64,000 nt of DNA from Rhodospirillaceae bacterium (lineage in GTDB: Bacteria; Pseudomonadota; Alphaproteobacteria; Rhodospirillales; JABJKH01), in assembly GCA_018660465.1 (NCBI GenBank), contig JABJKH010000114.1:1-64000 (forward strand), given 5' to 3'. Shown here one piece after another: positions 32,342 to 42,900 of the stretch. Every line of letters starts with the position of its first letter. The stretch's first letter is position 1. A program made the position numbers and the translations under genes. The notes below the pieces were generated by a model that was given only the letters and a program-made list of their open reading frames with translations, had not been told where the DNA came from and searched no databases.

Positions 32342-33517
32342 ATGCGAAAAATTACGCTATCAGCCGCAGTTCGTGACAGTCTGCTTTCACTCAAAGATAG
32401 CACCACTTTAATTGACCGCACACAGGGGCGCTTGTCTACAGGGCTACGGGTTGCCAGCGCGATAGATGATCCGGTTTCTTTCTTCCAAGCCAAGATTCTA
32501 GCCGACCGTGCATTTGATTTCCTTGAAAAGAAAGACGGTATTAATCAGGGCATCAGCACCGTTGAAACCGCTCTTGGTGGGATCGAAGGCGTCGAGGCAA
32601 TCGTGCGGCAGATAAAAGGCATCGCCGGGAACCTTAAGTCGGCGACAGGCTCACAGTTCACCGACCTGATCACGCAATTCAACGCCCTGCGCAGCCAGAT
32701 CGGGACATTGACAACGGACACATCTTTCCAGGGTGTTAATCTAGTCAATTCAACTGCCGAACAACTGGTCGTTAACTTCAGCTCCGAAACCGCCAGCACA
32801 TTGACCGTCGACGCGGCGAACATTTCGGAAACGGGTCTTGGGATCGGGCAGGCTGTTGTTGCTTCAGATACATCATTTAATTACTCGGGCGTGGAGGCAA
32901 TAACTCTCAAAACAGGGAATGGCGGTTCTATTGTCACCTTAACTTATCAGGGCACTGGTCTTGTGCTTACAGGCTCTTTTGTTACAACTGGTCCTACTAT
33001 TACATACGGGACGGTCTCGCTTACTATCGGGATCGGCGGATCAGGTTTTGGTTTTGCTGTTCTAAGTGCAGGCGACGTTATCTCGGTCAGTTTGGTTGGA
33101 CTTGGCGCTACGGATATTTTTAATTTGACAAGTACAAGTTATTTTGCCGAGGGAATTGCTATCCTTCCTGGCACCCCTGACATTATCCTCAGCATTGCTG
33201 GAAACAACGACAACTTCATTGCAGAAGGCAATACAACGCAGGTCGATACAGCAATTTAACAGTTGGATAGTGCGTTGACGACATTGCGATCGAATGCCCA
33301 GACACTGGGGTCGAACGTTGCATTACTGCAGACTCGGTTGGAATTTACGGAAGGTTATGTGAACGACCTTGAAGAGGGTGCCGCAAAACTGACCCTGGCC
33401 GACATCAACGAAGAGGGTGCCAACCTGCTGGCTGTGCAAACCCGGCAGCAACTCGGCATTTCCGCCCTGGCGTTTGCGGGACAGGCGGAACAAGGTATTC
33501 TGAGTTTGTTTAGGTAA
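32342..33517 (+). pseudogene. Flagellin gene interrupted by one in-frame TAA
   Basis: The first part (32342-33259) encodes a clear flagellin N terminus: ITLSAAVRDSLLSL, RTQGRLSTGLRVASAIDDP and EKKDGINQGISTVETAL. A variable Ser/Thr/Gly-rich middle follows. The frame stops at TAA 33257-33259 but resumes in the same frame with QLDSALTTLRSN and a full flagellin C terminus (NLLAVQTRQQLGISALAFAG, ending GILSLFR) to 33517. Without that stop the protein would be 391 residues, a normal size. The stop fits a CAA to TAA change. The ATG is preceded by CGGTGACG. The product as written lacks the C-terminal D0/D1 helices needed for filament assembly. A sequencing error or a silenced extra flagellin copy are the alternatives. 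Confidence 0.88.
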
Positions 33518-33537
33518 TTTGTCCGGTGGCAAGGCGA

Positions 33538-33774
33538 CGATGGAGCTTTACTCAGCATCCTTCGAGACGGGCCTAAAGGCCCTCCTCTGGATGAGGGTGG
33601 GGGGATGTCAAAGTGTGGAGCTAGAGATTAGAACTCCCCGAAAGCTAAAGCGACTCCTGTCGCTTTAGTTTGAGAAGCCCGCGACCGCGGGCCGCCAATC
33701 GTTTGGCGAAAGCCCCCGGAACATCTGGGGCCGAAGAGGCCCGCCCAGCGCCTGAGGGGCTAATAATAAAAACG
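33538..33774. repeat. Structured direct repeat, copy 2
   Basis: The second copy of the element at 31470-31680, about 235 bases. It keeps the hairpin CTAAAGCGAC/GTCGCTTTAG perfectly and the GCCCGCG/CGCGGGC and GGGCC/GGCCC stems. It carries about 15 extra bases near 33711-33728. It lies between the flagellin remnant and rnpB, so the two copies bracket the PilZ-flagellin segment. Confidence 0.8.
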
Positions 33775-33795
33775 CCTCAATAAATAAATTAAATA

Positions 33796-34190
<395 letters not shown>

Positions 34191-34309
34191 CTCAGGATAA
34201 GCCGGTTCTGTCTTTATTGAAAGCCGGTAGCTTTATTGATAAGAACTTCAGGCTTGCCATACTCGCGCAGGCCACCCAAAAATAAATCGACAAAAAGGAT
34301 AACCCGACA

Positions 34310-35218
34310 ATGACAAACACCATTGGTATCATTGGTCTTGGCAACATGGGCGGGGCCATTTCGACGAATCTGGTTAAGTCGGGGTTCGCCGTCGCCGGTT
34401 TCGATATTGATGCGGGTATGATCGCCCGTGCCCAATCAAATGGCGTGGATGTGAAATTCAGCGCGACCGAGGTCGCCAATTTGGCAAAGATCATTATTCT
34501 ATCTCTGGCAAGTCCTGCGGCGCTGCATGCGGTGACGACTGAACTCGCCGAGGCTGGGAACAAAGAAGCGATCCTGGTCGAAACCGGCACCCTTACTATT
34601 GATGATAAAGAAGCCGCCCGTGACAGGCTTGCTGCCGCTGGCATTACCCTTCTCGACTGCCCACTCAGCGGTACCGGCCATCAGGCCCGCACGGGTGATC
34701 TTGTCGTGTTTACGAGTGGTGACGAGGACGCCGTAAACAAATGTATGCCAATGTTCGCTGGTTTTTCCCGCAGCCAAAAATACTGCGGTGAATTTGGCAA
34801 TGGTATTCGCATGAAAATCGTTGCCAACCACCTGATCGCCGTCCACAACACGGCGACGGCAGAAGCTATGGTGCTGGGCATGAAAGCCGATCTAGACCCC
34901 AACCTTGTCTTTGATGTGATCAGTGAGAGTGCGGGCACCAGCCGCATGTTCGAAGTTCGCGGAAAGCTGATGGCGGACAGCAATTGGGACGATGTCGGTG
35001 CGACTAATTTGCTCTTCAAAAAAGACCTCGACGTCATCACTAACTACGCCGCTGAGATCGGGTGTCCAGTACCGTTGTTTTCCCTCGCCGCCCAACCCTT
35101 CCGCGCTGCGATGAGCCGAGGTCTGGAACAACGCGATACCGCGTCTGTCTGCCTGCTTTTAGAAGAAGCCGCAGGCATTGATCGAGACAACTGGCCGCCG
35201 GACGCGAAGAAGAAATAA
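34310..35218 (+). CDS. NAD(P)-dependent 3-hydroxyisobutyrate dehydrogenase-family protein
   Basis: A beta-hydroxyacid dehydrogenase-family oxidoreductase of 302 residues. The N-terminal Rossmann motif is IGIIGLGNMGGAIS. The substrate-binding stretch is LLDCPLSGTGHQARTGDLVVF, with the usual family DxPxSG-like pattern. The catalytic lysine region corresponds to GNGIRMKIVANHLIAVHN. The true substrate cannot be told from sequence. The gene ends one base from the convergent acyl-CoA dehydrogenase. Confidence 0.85.
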   Translation: MTNTIGIIGLGNMGGAISTNLVKSGFAVAGFDIDAGMIARAQSNGVDVKFSATEVANLAKIIILSLASPAALHAVTTELAEAGNKEAILVETGTLTIDDKEAARDRLAAAGITLLDCPLSGTGHQARTGDLVVFTSGDEDAVNKCMPMFAGFSRSQKYCGEFGNGIRMKIVANHLIAVHNTATAEAMVLGMKADLDPNLVFDVISESAGTSRMFEVRGKLMADSNWDDVGATNLLFKKDLDVITNYAAEIGCPVPLFSLAAQPFRAAMSRGLEQRDTASVCLLLEEAAGIDRDNWPPDAKKK

Positions 35219-35219
35219 A

Positions 35220-36458
35220 CTACTTCGGATCGGCGTAGGTTCCCGCTGCATCCGGGAACATGGCCTTGATCACCTTGAAGCGGGAAATGTCTACGGTCGC
35301 GTCCATGTGCATGAAGATGGCGGCGTCTCGGAATAATTTTTCAATTCCTGCTTCCAGCATGACACCCGTGCCGCCATGAAGTTCTAGTGCGTCTTTGCAG
35401 ACTTTCATGATTTCCTCAGACGTGTGGTACTTGAGCATGTTGCAGAGCTTATCCGCATCTCCCACCCGTTCATCAACAGCCCGTGCGGCGTAGTTGATAA
35501 AGGCGCGGATCGCATCGATGCGGGTCGCCATATCCGCGAGACGGACCGCAACGGCCTGGTGCTTGATCAATGGCGCGCCGCCTTGCACGTAATTCTGGAC
35601 GTATTCTGCCGTTTTCTCAAACGCGGCCACGCCGACGCCTAAATTCTTGGACGCCTGTAGTATCTTTCCAGGTCGGAAGTAAACCCCCGCATGCCCCATG
35701 GCTTCGTCTTTAACCAGCAAATGATCTTCCGGCACGCGCATGTCTTCAAATGTCAGTTCCCCATTGTTCATGAAACGGCAGCCCATGGTCTCGTTGCATT
35801 TGGTGATGCTGAGGCCTGGGGTGTCGCGGGGCACGAGAAAGCTCGACGTCCCGTGGACCATCCCGACGTCCGGTTTGGTGTTGGCGTAAACGACATAAAG
35901 GCTCGCGTCGTAGCCGTTGCTGATAAATTGCTTACGTCCATTGATGACCCAATGGCCGTCTTCCAGCACCGCCTTTGTATCCATGTTGGCCGACGGCACG
36001 TTGTGGGGCAGCCACCGATCTGATGCGCCGCGTGGTTCGGTCAGGCAATGAGCCAACAAAAAGTTTGGGTCTTCCATCAGGCGCGGGAACCATTTTTCCT
36101 GCAAATGACGCGGTGCCAAATTACGCAACAAAACTGATACCTTCCAGTTCTGCGCCAGCTTATCGGCGAGGCCTGAATCGCCCCGCGCGACCTCTTCTGA
36201 AATCACCGCGAAGGTTTGAACTTCGGTCGCGGGATCAAGCTCCATGCCGCCGAATTCCTCCGGCACGCCGAGGGTCCGAATGCCGATCTCATCAGCCTTT
36301 TGCAATATTTCCGCCGGCACCCGATCCGCCGGCTCCATCGACCATTCTTTTTCCCAGTTGTCCCGAATATAGGGTGCGACCACATCATCGATGTAGGCAT
36401 GCACGGTATCGCGCATCATGCGTTGGTCTTCTGATAAAATATGGTCGTTCATATTCAT
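35220..36458 (-). CDS. Acyl-CoA dehydrogenase family protein
   Basis: An FAD enzyme that oxidises acyl-CoA thioesters. About 412 residues from the ATG at 36458, which has GAGG upstream; the open frame starts with TTG at 36473. Motifs include CLTEPRGASD, VINGRKQFISNG and the C-terminal ELHGGTGVMLEAGIEKLFRDA, the family signature near the active site. It is the last gene of a five-gene minus-strand operon. The substrate is unknown. Confidence 0.88.
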   Translation of the reverse strand: MNMNDHILSEDQRMMRDTVHAYIDDVVAPYIRDNWEKEWSMEPADRVPAEILQKADEIGIRTLGVPEEFGGMELDPATEVQTFAVISEEVARGDSGLADKLAQNWKVSVLLRNLAPRHLQEKWFPRLMEDPNFLLAHCLTEPRGASDRWLPHNVPSANMDTKAVLEDGHWVINGRKQFISNGYDASLYVVYANTKPDVGMVHGTSSFLVPRDTPGLSITKCNETMGCRFMNNGELTFEDMRVPEDHLLVKDEAMGHAGVYFRPGKILQASKNLGVGVAAFEKTAEYVQNYVQGGAPLIKHQAVAVRLADMATRIDAIRAFINYAARAVDERVGDADKLCNMLKYHTSEEIMKVCKDALELHGGTGVMLEAGIEKLFRDAAIFMHMDATVDISRFKVIKAMFPDAAGTYADPK

Positions 36459-36469
36459 ATTTAGAGTCC

Positions 36470-37141
36470 TCAATTTATGAGATGAATGAGACCGCGCAGC
36501 AGACCAAGTGTCTCACCATCTGCAACACCATCGACCCGTTCGGGGCGGAAGTGACGTTGGAAAGCACCAATAGCCAAGGGGAGGTTTTCGACATCATAAC
36601 CATAGAGTAAGAAAAGCGCCGCCACATGGTCGGTTGAACTGGATATGGACCCAAGCCGTCGCGGCCATATCCCAATTTTCTTTGCAGCCAATTGCTGCCA
36701 AGGAAACAATTCACCCGGGTCCTGCTTGCGGGTAGGTGCGACATCAGAATGACCGACCACATTCCGTGCCGGTATAGAATGTCGGGAAAGGATATCGAGA
36801 CAAAGGCCTTCCAACGCTGTCAATTGCGCGTCTGGAAATTCACGGTAGCCAAATTCATGACCGGGGTTAACAAGTTCGATGCCGATGGATCGGGCATTAA
36901 CATCTGACTCGCCCCGCCAAGACGCGACACCAGCGTGCCAAGCACGGTTCACCTCTTCAACCATTTGCACAACGTCGCCATTTTCATGAATGAGATAATG
37001 TGCGCTGACCTTTGCGGCAGAATCGCAGAGCCTTTCCAGCGCTGCCTCGCCGGTTTCCATGCCGGTATAATGCAAGACCAGCATGTCAATTTCTGCGCCG
37101 TCTGGTCGAACATCAAAATTGGGCGACAGGTTTGTCTCCAT
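36470..37141 (-). CDS. N-acetylmuramoyl-L-alanine amidase, AmpD/AmiD type
   Basis: A zinc amidase that cuts the bond between MurNAc and the stem peptide. The protein has 223 residues. Zinc and catalytic motifs seen are LVLHYTGM, AHYLIHENGDVVQMV, SIGIELVNPG and VVGHSDVAPTRKQDPG. A C-terminal peptidoglycan-binding-like stretch follows. No signal peptide is evident, which suggests a cytoplasmic recycling role like AmpD. It lies 6 bases after the EamA gene. Confidence 0.9.
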   Translation of the reverse strand: METNLSPNFDVRPDGAEIDMLVLHYTGMETGEAALERLCDSAAKVSAHYLIHENGDVVQMVEEVNRAWHAGVASWRGESDVNARSIGIELVNPGHEFGYREFPDAQLTALEGLCLDILSRHSIPARNVVGHSDVAPTRKQDPGELFPWQQLAAKKIGIWPRRLGSISSSTDHVAALFLLYGYDVENLPLAIGAFQRHFRPERVDGVADGETLGLLRGLIHLIN

Positions 37142-37147
37142 GATTCC

Positions 37148-38044
37148 TTACTCTACTGGTCCCGCAACACGGTTCCATCTAATTTGAATAACCGCCACGC
37201 CAAACAACGTGAGAAGGCCGCCAACAATTTTCTCCCATCCGAGAACTTCCCCCAATAACCAAGCGCTGGAAAGTGCGGCGAATACAGGGGGCATCAGGTT
37301 TATCCCGACAATCCGACTGACCTCATACTTGTTCATCAAATGATACCATAACCCATAAGCAATGGCAGAGGCACCGACCGCCATGAAGACGATTGATGCC
37401 CATTCAGTCATTCCGGCACTTTTGGTCGCGGCCCATTGGCCTTCTTCCATCAGCGCAGAGACGATAAATAACTGAGGTGCTGCGAATAGTGCCATCCAAG
37501 CATTTAACTGGATCGGCCCGACACCATCCAGTTTCTTTATTAAGATGTTCGACAATCCCCAACAGACAGCGGCCCCCAGGCACAACACGACATGAAACAA
37601 GCTGGATGACACGCTGGGTTCACCGGCAACAATCGCCACACCGCCGAACGCAATTAGCATCCCAATCGTGCGCCGCCAGCCGAAGGCATCGTTCAACATA
37701 AGCCACGCCATCAAGGCACTAAACGGCGTTCCTAATTGCAGTATAATCGATGAAACAGAGGGATCGACCCCGGTCAGGCCGGTAAATACGAAAATGAAAT
37801 GGAGCGTGCCGAGCACGACAGAAATCATAAAAACAGGAATAAAATTTCCGATGGGCGGTTTGGTAAACCAAATTAAAATGGCGGCAACCAGCGCGAACCG
37901 AAGTCCCGATGCATAAATCGGCGGAAAGTGAATAACACTAATCTTAATCGCAACATAGTTGAGCCCCCATAACACCGCGATAAATAATCCTATGGCGGCA
38001 TCGATAGGCGTGAGACTGGAGGATTTCAAAGCAGGAGAGTTCAT
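37148..38044 (-). CDS. EamA-family (DMT) permease
   Basis: A ten-helix transporter of 298 residues with two EamA repeats. The first repeat has AVLWGLNYVAIKISV and the second CWGLSNILIKKLDGVGP. DMT permeases usually export amino acids or metabolites, but the substrate cannot be read here. It is third in the operon, 27 bases after the TerB/J-domain gene. Confidence 0.88.
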   Translation of the reverse strand: MNSPALKSSSLTPIDAAIGLFIAVLWGLNYVAIKISVIHFPPIYASGLRFALVAAILIWFTKPPIGNFIPVFMISVVLGTLHFIFVFTGLTGVDPSVSSIILQLGTPFSALMAWLMLNDAFGWRRTIGMLIAFGGVAIVAGEPSVSSSLFHVVLCLGAAVCWGLSNILIKKLDGVGPIQLNAWMALFAAPQLFIVSALMEEGQWAATKSAGMTEWASIVFMAVGASAIAYGLWYHLMNKYEVSRIVGINLMPPVFAALSSAWLLGEVLGWEKIVGGLLTLFGVAVIQIRWNRVAGPVE

Positions 38045-38071
38045 GAAGGTTAGCTTGGCCGCGTCGCTGAC

Positions 38072-38827
38072 TTAATTCAAGCCGCGTTCCTTCTTCACCA
38101 CGTCATAGGCATGATTGATTGATGCCATTTTTTCATTTGCGAGATCGATGAAATCCTGCGGCAAGCCTTTCGACATCAGGGCATCTGGATGGTATTCGCG
38201 CAGCAGCTTGCGATAGGCAGACTTAACCTCCGCATCGTCAGCCGACGGGTTGACGCCTAAGATCTTATAAGATTCATCCTGGGTTCCGACATGGCCAGCC
38301 CCCATGAAACTGCAATGAATGCGGTCAAAGTGGTCCTGATCGAAGCCGAAGATCGCCGCGACACTTTTAAGATATTCAAGTTCCTTTGGATGAACCTCAC
38401 CATCGGCCTGGGCAATAAGGAACAGCCCGCCCAACAACTCTTCAAGCACTTGCGGTTCGCGCGGAAACATACTGGCGATTTGCTGGGCATAGGGCTCATA
38501 GCCGGTTGCATCTTTACGGGCTTCGTTGAACAGTCTACCGACTTCGCCAACTTCTTCCGGCGGAATGCGAAAGATTTTCTTAAAGGCGGCAATTTCATCC
38601 GGCGTGACCTTGCCGTCAGCCTTGGCCATTTTTGCGCTGAGAACGACCACGGCGATGGTGAATGCAACTTGCCGCTGATCCGTACCAGGACCACCACCCA
38701 TCTGAGTAGTGCCGGCTTTATCCTTATCAAATTGATGACCCGCGAACGCACCCATCAGCGCCCCAATGGGACCGCCGATTGCAAACCCGGCGACGCCGCC
38801 AATAACTTTCCCCCAGATGGTCGACAA
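38072..38827 (-). CDS. DjlA-like co-chaperone (TerB and J domains)
   Basis: The protein has 251 residues. A glycine-zipper membrane segment (residues 5-30, GGVAGFAIGGPIGALMGAFAG) is followed by a TerB domain (about 55-170, with AKMAKADGKVTPDEI and LIAQADGEVHPKELEY) and a C-terminal J domain (about 180-245) with the HPD tripeptide in REYHPDAL. DjlA-type proteins stimulate DnaK at the inner membrane. The start is TTG with GGAG upstream. Confidence 0.92.
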   Translation of the reverse strand: MSTIWGKVIGGVAGFAIGGPIGALMGAFAGHQFDKDKAGTTQMGGGPGTDQRQVAFTIAVVVLSAKMAKADGKVTPDEIAAFKKIFRIPPEEVGEVGRLFNEARKDATGYEPYAQQIASMFPREPQVLEELLGGLFLIAQADGEVHPKELEYLKSVAAIFGFDQDHFDRIHCSFMGAGHVGTQDESYKILGVNPSADDAEVKSAYRKLLREYHPDALMSKGLPQDFIDLANEKMASINHAYDVVKKERGLN

Positions 38828-38836
38828 ATTATTCTC

Positions 38837-39628
38837 CTACAGGCCCGGTTCCGCAGTGGGACTTTGAATTGCGGGCCTGAAAATTGTCGTTCGCGGCCCA
38901 AGGCGGCCCATAATAGGCAGCTTCACCGCCGGGTCCAGGGGGTCTATTCCAAAAGTTAAACCTAGGAGATTTAATTCAACGCCTTCTTCTACACCCGCCA
39001 GCAGACCAAACAATCCTAATACAGAAAATTGAACGCCTGTTCCACTGGGAGACTTTGCAAAGACCGCGCCGTTGTTCAGATAATCTTTGCCGATGGCGAT
39101 GGGAGGAAGGTCGAGTTTTAGCTCTGGCACTTCCCGCGCCACATGTGCCGTAAAGGTATTCGAATTGGGTCCAGGCCAGACTCGGTACTCATCTGGATAA
39201 GGATAGCTCTGGGCCGCTGCGTGAACTTTTTTAATGATATCATCGACACCCGGACCACGCATATCTGAAATGACCCAGGGTTCCGCATCGTACCAGCGGG
39301 AATCAGGCGCACGGTTCGAGATTGAAACCACTGGCATGCCACGATAAGACCGCCAGCCAATCACCTGATAGGTCGTGAATTCAATCGCATCGGTCGGTTT
39401 CACTGAAATCCATGTGTGTACACCGAATGCACCGCGCCAACTAAACGCGCGGGCGGCATAGACCTGAATAATCGCTTCCTTGACCTTTGAAGGATCAGGC
39501 GCGATCCCAGTCGGCTCATGGCTCGCTGTCCGCCAATCACTGGCCACGGCCATTCCCCATAGGGCCCCGGCACCCCCTAAGGCAGTGGTAATTATCAAAA
39601 TCCTGATCGGTCTGACGAACCATTTCAT
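38837..39628 (-). CDS. DUF3750 family protein
   Basis: A protein of about 264 residues of unknown function. An N-terminal membrane anchor (IRILIITTALGGAGALWGMAVA) is followed by a conserved core with RAFSWRGAFGVHTWISVKP, YDAEPWVISDMRGPGVDDI and YRVWPGPNSNTF, which I recognise as the DUF3750 family. I take the ATG at 39628; the frame opens with TTG at 39643. It opens the operon DUF3750-djlA-eamA-amidase-acyl-CoA dehydrogenase. Confidence 0.78.
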   Translation of the reverse strand: MKWFVRPIRILIITTALGGAGALWGMAVASDWRTASHEPTGIAPDPSKVKEAIIQVYAARAFSWRGAFGVHTWISVKPTDAIEFTTYQVIGWRSYRGMPVVSISNRAPDSRWYDAEPWVISDMRGPGVDDIIKKVHAAAQSYPYPDEYRVWPGPNSNTFTAHVAREVPELKLDLPPIAIGKDYLNNGAVFAKSPSGTGVQFSVLGLFGLLAGVEEGVELNLLGLTFGIDPLDPAVKLPIMGRLGPRTTIFRPAIQSPTAEPGL

Positions 39629-39652
39629 TTCTCTCTCGCTCAAATAGAATTT

Positions 39653-39682
39653 CGGCGTGTCTTCAAAAACAAAGACACGCCG
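39653..39682. promoter_or_regulatory. Perfect 11-bp hairpin upstream of the DUF3750 gene
   Basis: CGGCGTGTCTT (39653-39663) and AAGACACGCCG (39672-39682) with an 8-base loop. No T run follows on either strand, so it is not a classic terminator. It lies in the divergent gap, about 25 bases before the DUF3750 start, and could be a leader hairpin or operator. Confidence 0.5.
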
Positions 39683-39794
39683 TTATAAGAGATATTGATC
39701 GTGGCACCAATAGGGCATTCTTCACAATGCCGTGGTGAATCAGAACTCTACCCGCGAATTTAGTTGAGGAATTTATCTACTTCCGTGCGCAACA

Positions 39795-39813
39795 ATGGTG
39801 AATTACACACCAT
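39795..39813 (+). promoter_or_regulatory. Possible operator before the hydantoinase-family gene
   Basis: The inverted repeat ATGGTG-N7-CACCAT lies in the 324-base divergent gap between the DUF3750 gene and the hydantoinase-family gene. The rest of the gap holds the hairpin at 39653-39682 and AT-rich sequence with no reading frame. Confidence 0.3.
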
Positions 39814-39967
39814 TTCGGCGCCAGATTTACACCCATATCCAGCATGATTTACGATTTAATTTAGGTTATTTTGATTTCGTCATGGCCTTGCCGCCGTGCC
39901 CTACCCTGCTTAAGAATGGTCCCACAATTAATTGAACCTTTGAATTTCACAGCGGTAAGGATTTTAA

Positions 39968-42900
39968 ATGACCGACGGTGGGAACCGCTGGCAATTCTGG
40001 ATTGATCGGGGTGGGACGTTTACCGACGTGGTCGCGCGTGCGCCGGATGGTCAGTTACACGCCCACAAACTGCTCTCAGAAAATCCTGAACGCTATGACG
40101 ATGCGGCTGTCCAAGGCATCCGTGATTTGCTTGGTGTTGATCAATCAACGCCCATTCCCGCCGAGCGTGTCGAGGTTGTCAAAATGGGAACCACTGTCGC
40201 AACCAACGCGCTGTTGGAACGCAAGGGTGAACCCACCGTACTGGTGATTTCTAAAGGGTTTAAGGACGCGCTTCGGATTGGCTATCAAAACCGCCCCGAC
40301 ATATTCGCCCGTGAAATTGTTTTACCAGAGCTCCTCTATCGCGATGTTATCGAAGTCGATGAACGTGTGACGGCGGCAGGGGATGTCCTCGCCCCCCCTC
40401 ATTCAACTCAAATCAGATCAGACCTCAAAGACGCTTTTGATAAAGGCTTTCGCTCTGCTGCTATTGTCTTTATGCACGGCTACCGCTACCCGGATCATGA
40501 GACCCAAGTGGCGGCCCTTGCACGCGATATAGGTTTCACCCAAGTCTCCACATCCTTCGACGTCAGCCCCTTGATGAAGTTGGTGTCGCGGGGGGATACG
40601 ACGGTAGTGGATGCATACCTGTCACCAATTCTCAGACGTTATGTGGACCAGGTCGCAGTCGCAGTTGGCGATACCCGTTTGATGTTCATGCAATCCAACG
40701 GCGGCCTCATCGATGCGGACCTGTTTCAAGGCAAAGACAGCATCCTATCAGGCCCAGCGGGCGGCGTGGTCGGCATGGCCCGCACCGCCATGGATGCAGG
40801 TTTTGACAAAGTCATCGGCTTCGACATGGGAGGCACATCAACCGATGTCTCTCATTTTGATGGCACATATGAGCGCGCCTTCGATACGCAAGTCGCTGGC
40901 GTGCGCATGCGCGCACCAATGATGCGCATCCACACGGTTGCTGCTGGTGGTGGATCAATCTTGTTCTTTGATGGGGCACGCATGCGGGTCGGTCCGGACT
41001 CTGCGGGTGCCGACCCGGGCCCAGCGTGTTATCGCCGGGGCGGGCCGCTGACGGTGACCGACTGCAATGTCATGCTGGGCAAAATTCAAGCGCGACATTT
41101 CCCCCACGTCTTTGGCCCAAATGCGGACGAGCCCCTGGATGTTGGCGAGGTCTACGCCCAGTTTGGTGAACTCGCCGACCAAATCTCCAGCGCCACCGGC
41201 AAGCGCCACACCTCAGAACAGGTCGCCGAAGGCTTCTTGAAGGTCGCCATTGAAAACATGGCCTCTGCCATCAAACAAATTTCTGTTCAGCGTGGCTATG
41301 ATGTGACCGAATATACGCTTAATTGTTTTGGTGGTGCAGGCGGACAGCATGCCTGTCTGGTCGCCGATGCGCTGGGTATGGAACGGGTATTTATTCATAC
41401 TCAAGCTGGCGTACTGTCGGCTTACGGCATGGGCCTCGCCGACATTCGTACGCTCAGGGAACGTTCCGTTGAAATCGCCCTGGACGATGATACTGAGAAA
41501 TCTCTCTCCAAAATTCTAACCCCCTTGGAAGAAGAAGTCCGAGAAGAAATCCTCAGCCAAGGTGTCGCCGCTGAAAATATTAAAATTCTCCGCCAAATTC
41601 ACATCCGCTATGAAGGAACCGACACAGCCCTTCCCGTCGCCTTCGCAGACCGACACAAAATGGCCGGTGAGTTCGAGGCAAACCACAAACAACGGTTTGG
41701 CTTCGTAATGCCTGACCACGGATTTGTCGTCGAAGCCGTGTCGGTCGAGGCCATCGGTGAAACTGAAACCGGCATAGAAGAAAAAATTCCTGGTCTCAGC
41801 CAGCCCGCCAGCCCAATAGACACCATCCGAATAACCACCGATGGCGAGGCCCTGCAGGCTCCTGTGTTTGACAGGAAGGGATTGGCTTCCGGTGTCTTCA
41901 TCGATGGACCCGCCGTCATTATTGAGGCCAATGCGACAACCATGATCGAGCCCGGCTGGCGAGCTGAAATGACGCCCTACGGGCATTTGGTTCTGAGCCG
42001 GCATATCCCCCGACCCAAACGTGTTGCGATGGGCACGGATGCGGACCCGGTAATGCTAGAAATTTTCAATAATTTATTCATGTCCATTGCCGAACAAATG
42101 GGGGCTGTGCTGGCCAACACTGCCTATTCGGTCAACATCAAGGAACGGCTCGATTTCTCCTGCGCGGTGTTTGATGCGGAGGCAAATCTGGTCGCCAACG
42201 CGCCGCATATTCCAGTTCACCTGGGGTCCATGGGCGAAAGTGTCGAGACCGTTATCCGTGAAAATCAAGACGCAATGAAACCAGGCGATGTCTGGGTTTT
42301 AAACGCGCCTTATAACGGCGGCACGCACTTGCCTGACGTAACCGTCATCACCCCGGTATTCGATCAAGCGGGAAACGACGTGCTGTTCTTCGTTGCCTCC
42401 CGGGGCCACCATGCCGATATCGGCGGGATCACCCCTGGCTCCATGCCACCCAACAGCCGCACGGTCGAAGAAGAAGGCATCCTGATCGACAATTTTAAAT
42501 TGGTCGAGGGTGGTCAGTTGCGCGAGCAGGAATTTCTCGACCTCCTCGGCTCCGGCGATTGGCCGTCGCGCAATCCGTCTCAGAACATGGCCGACCTTCA
42601 GGCCCAGGTCGCCGCCAACGAAAAAGGTGTTCAGGAATTAAAAGCCATGGTCGAGCACTTCGGCTTGGATGTTGTCAGCGCCTATATGGGGCATGTTCAA
42701 GACAACGCCGAAGAATCCGTGCGCCGGGTTTTGGACGTACTCAGCGATGGCGATTTCACCTATGAGCTGGACGATGGCAGTCCCCTCCATGTGAAAATTT
42801 CCATCGATAAGGACAACCGTAAAGCGGCGGTTGATTTCACGGGCACAGCAGAGCAACATCCAGGAAATTTCAACGCGCCGTATTCAGTGACCCGAGCAGC

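Noticed and set aside
34198-34212. AAGCCGGTTCTGTC just upstream of rnpB, similar to the rnpB 3' end (33808-33822)
   Set aside because: The match is only about 14 bases with a one-base gap and no paired structure; chance or a tiny duplication cannot be told apart.
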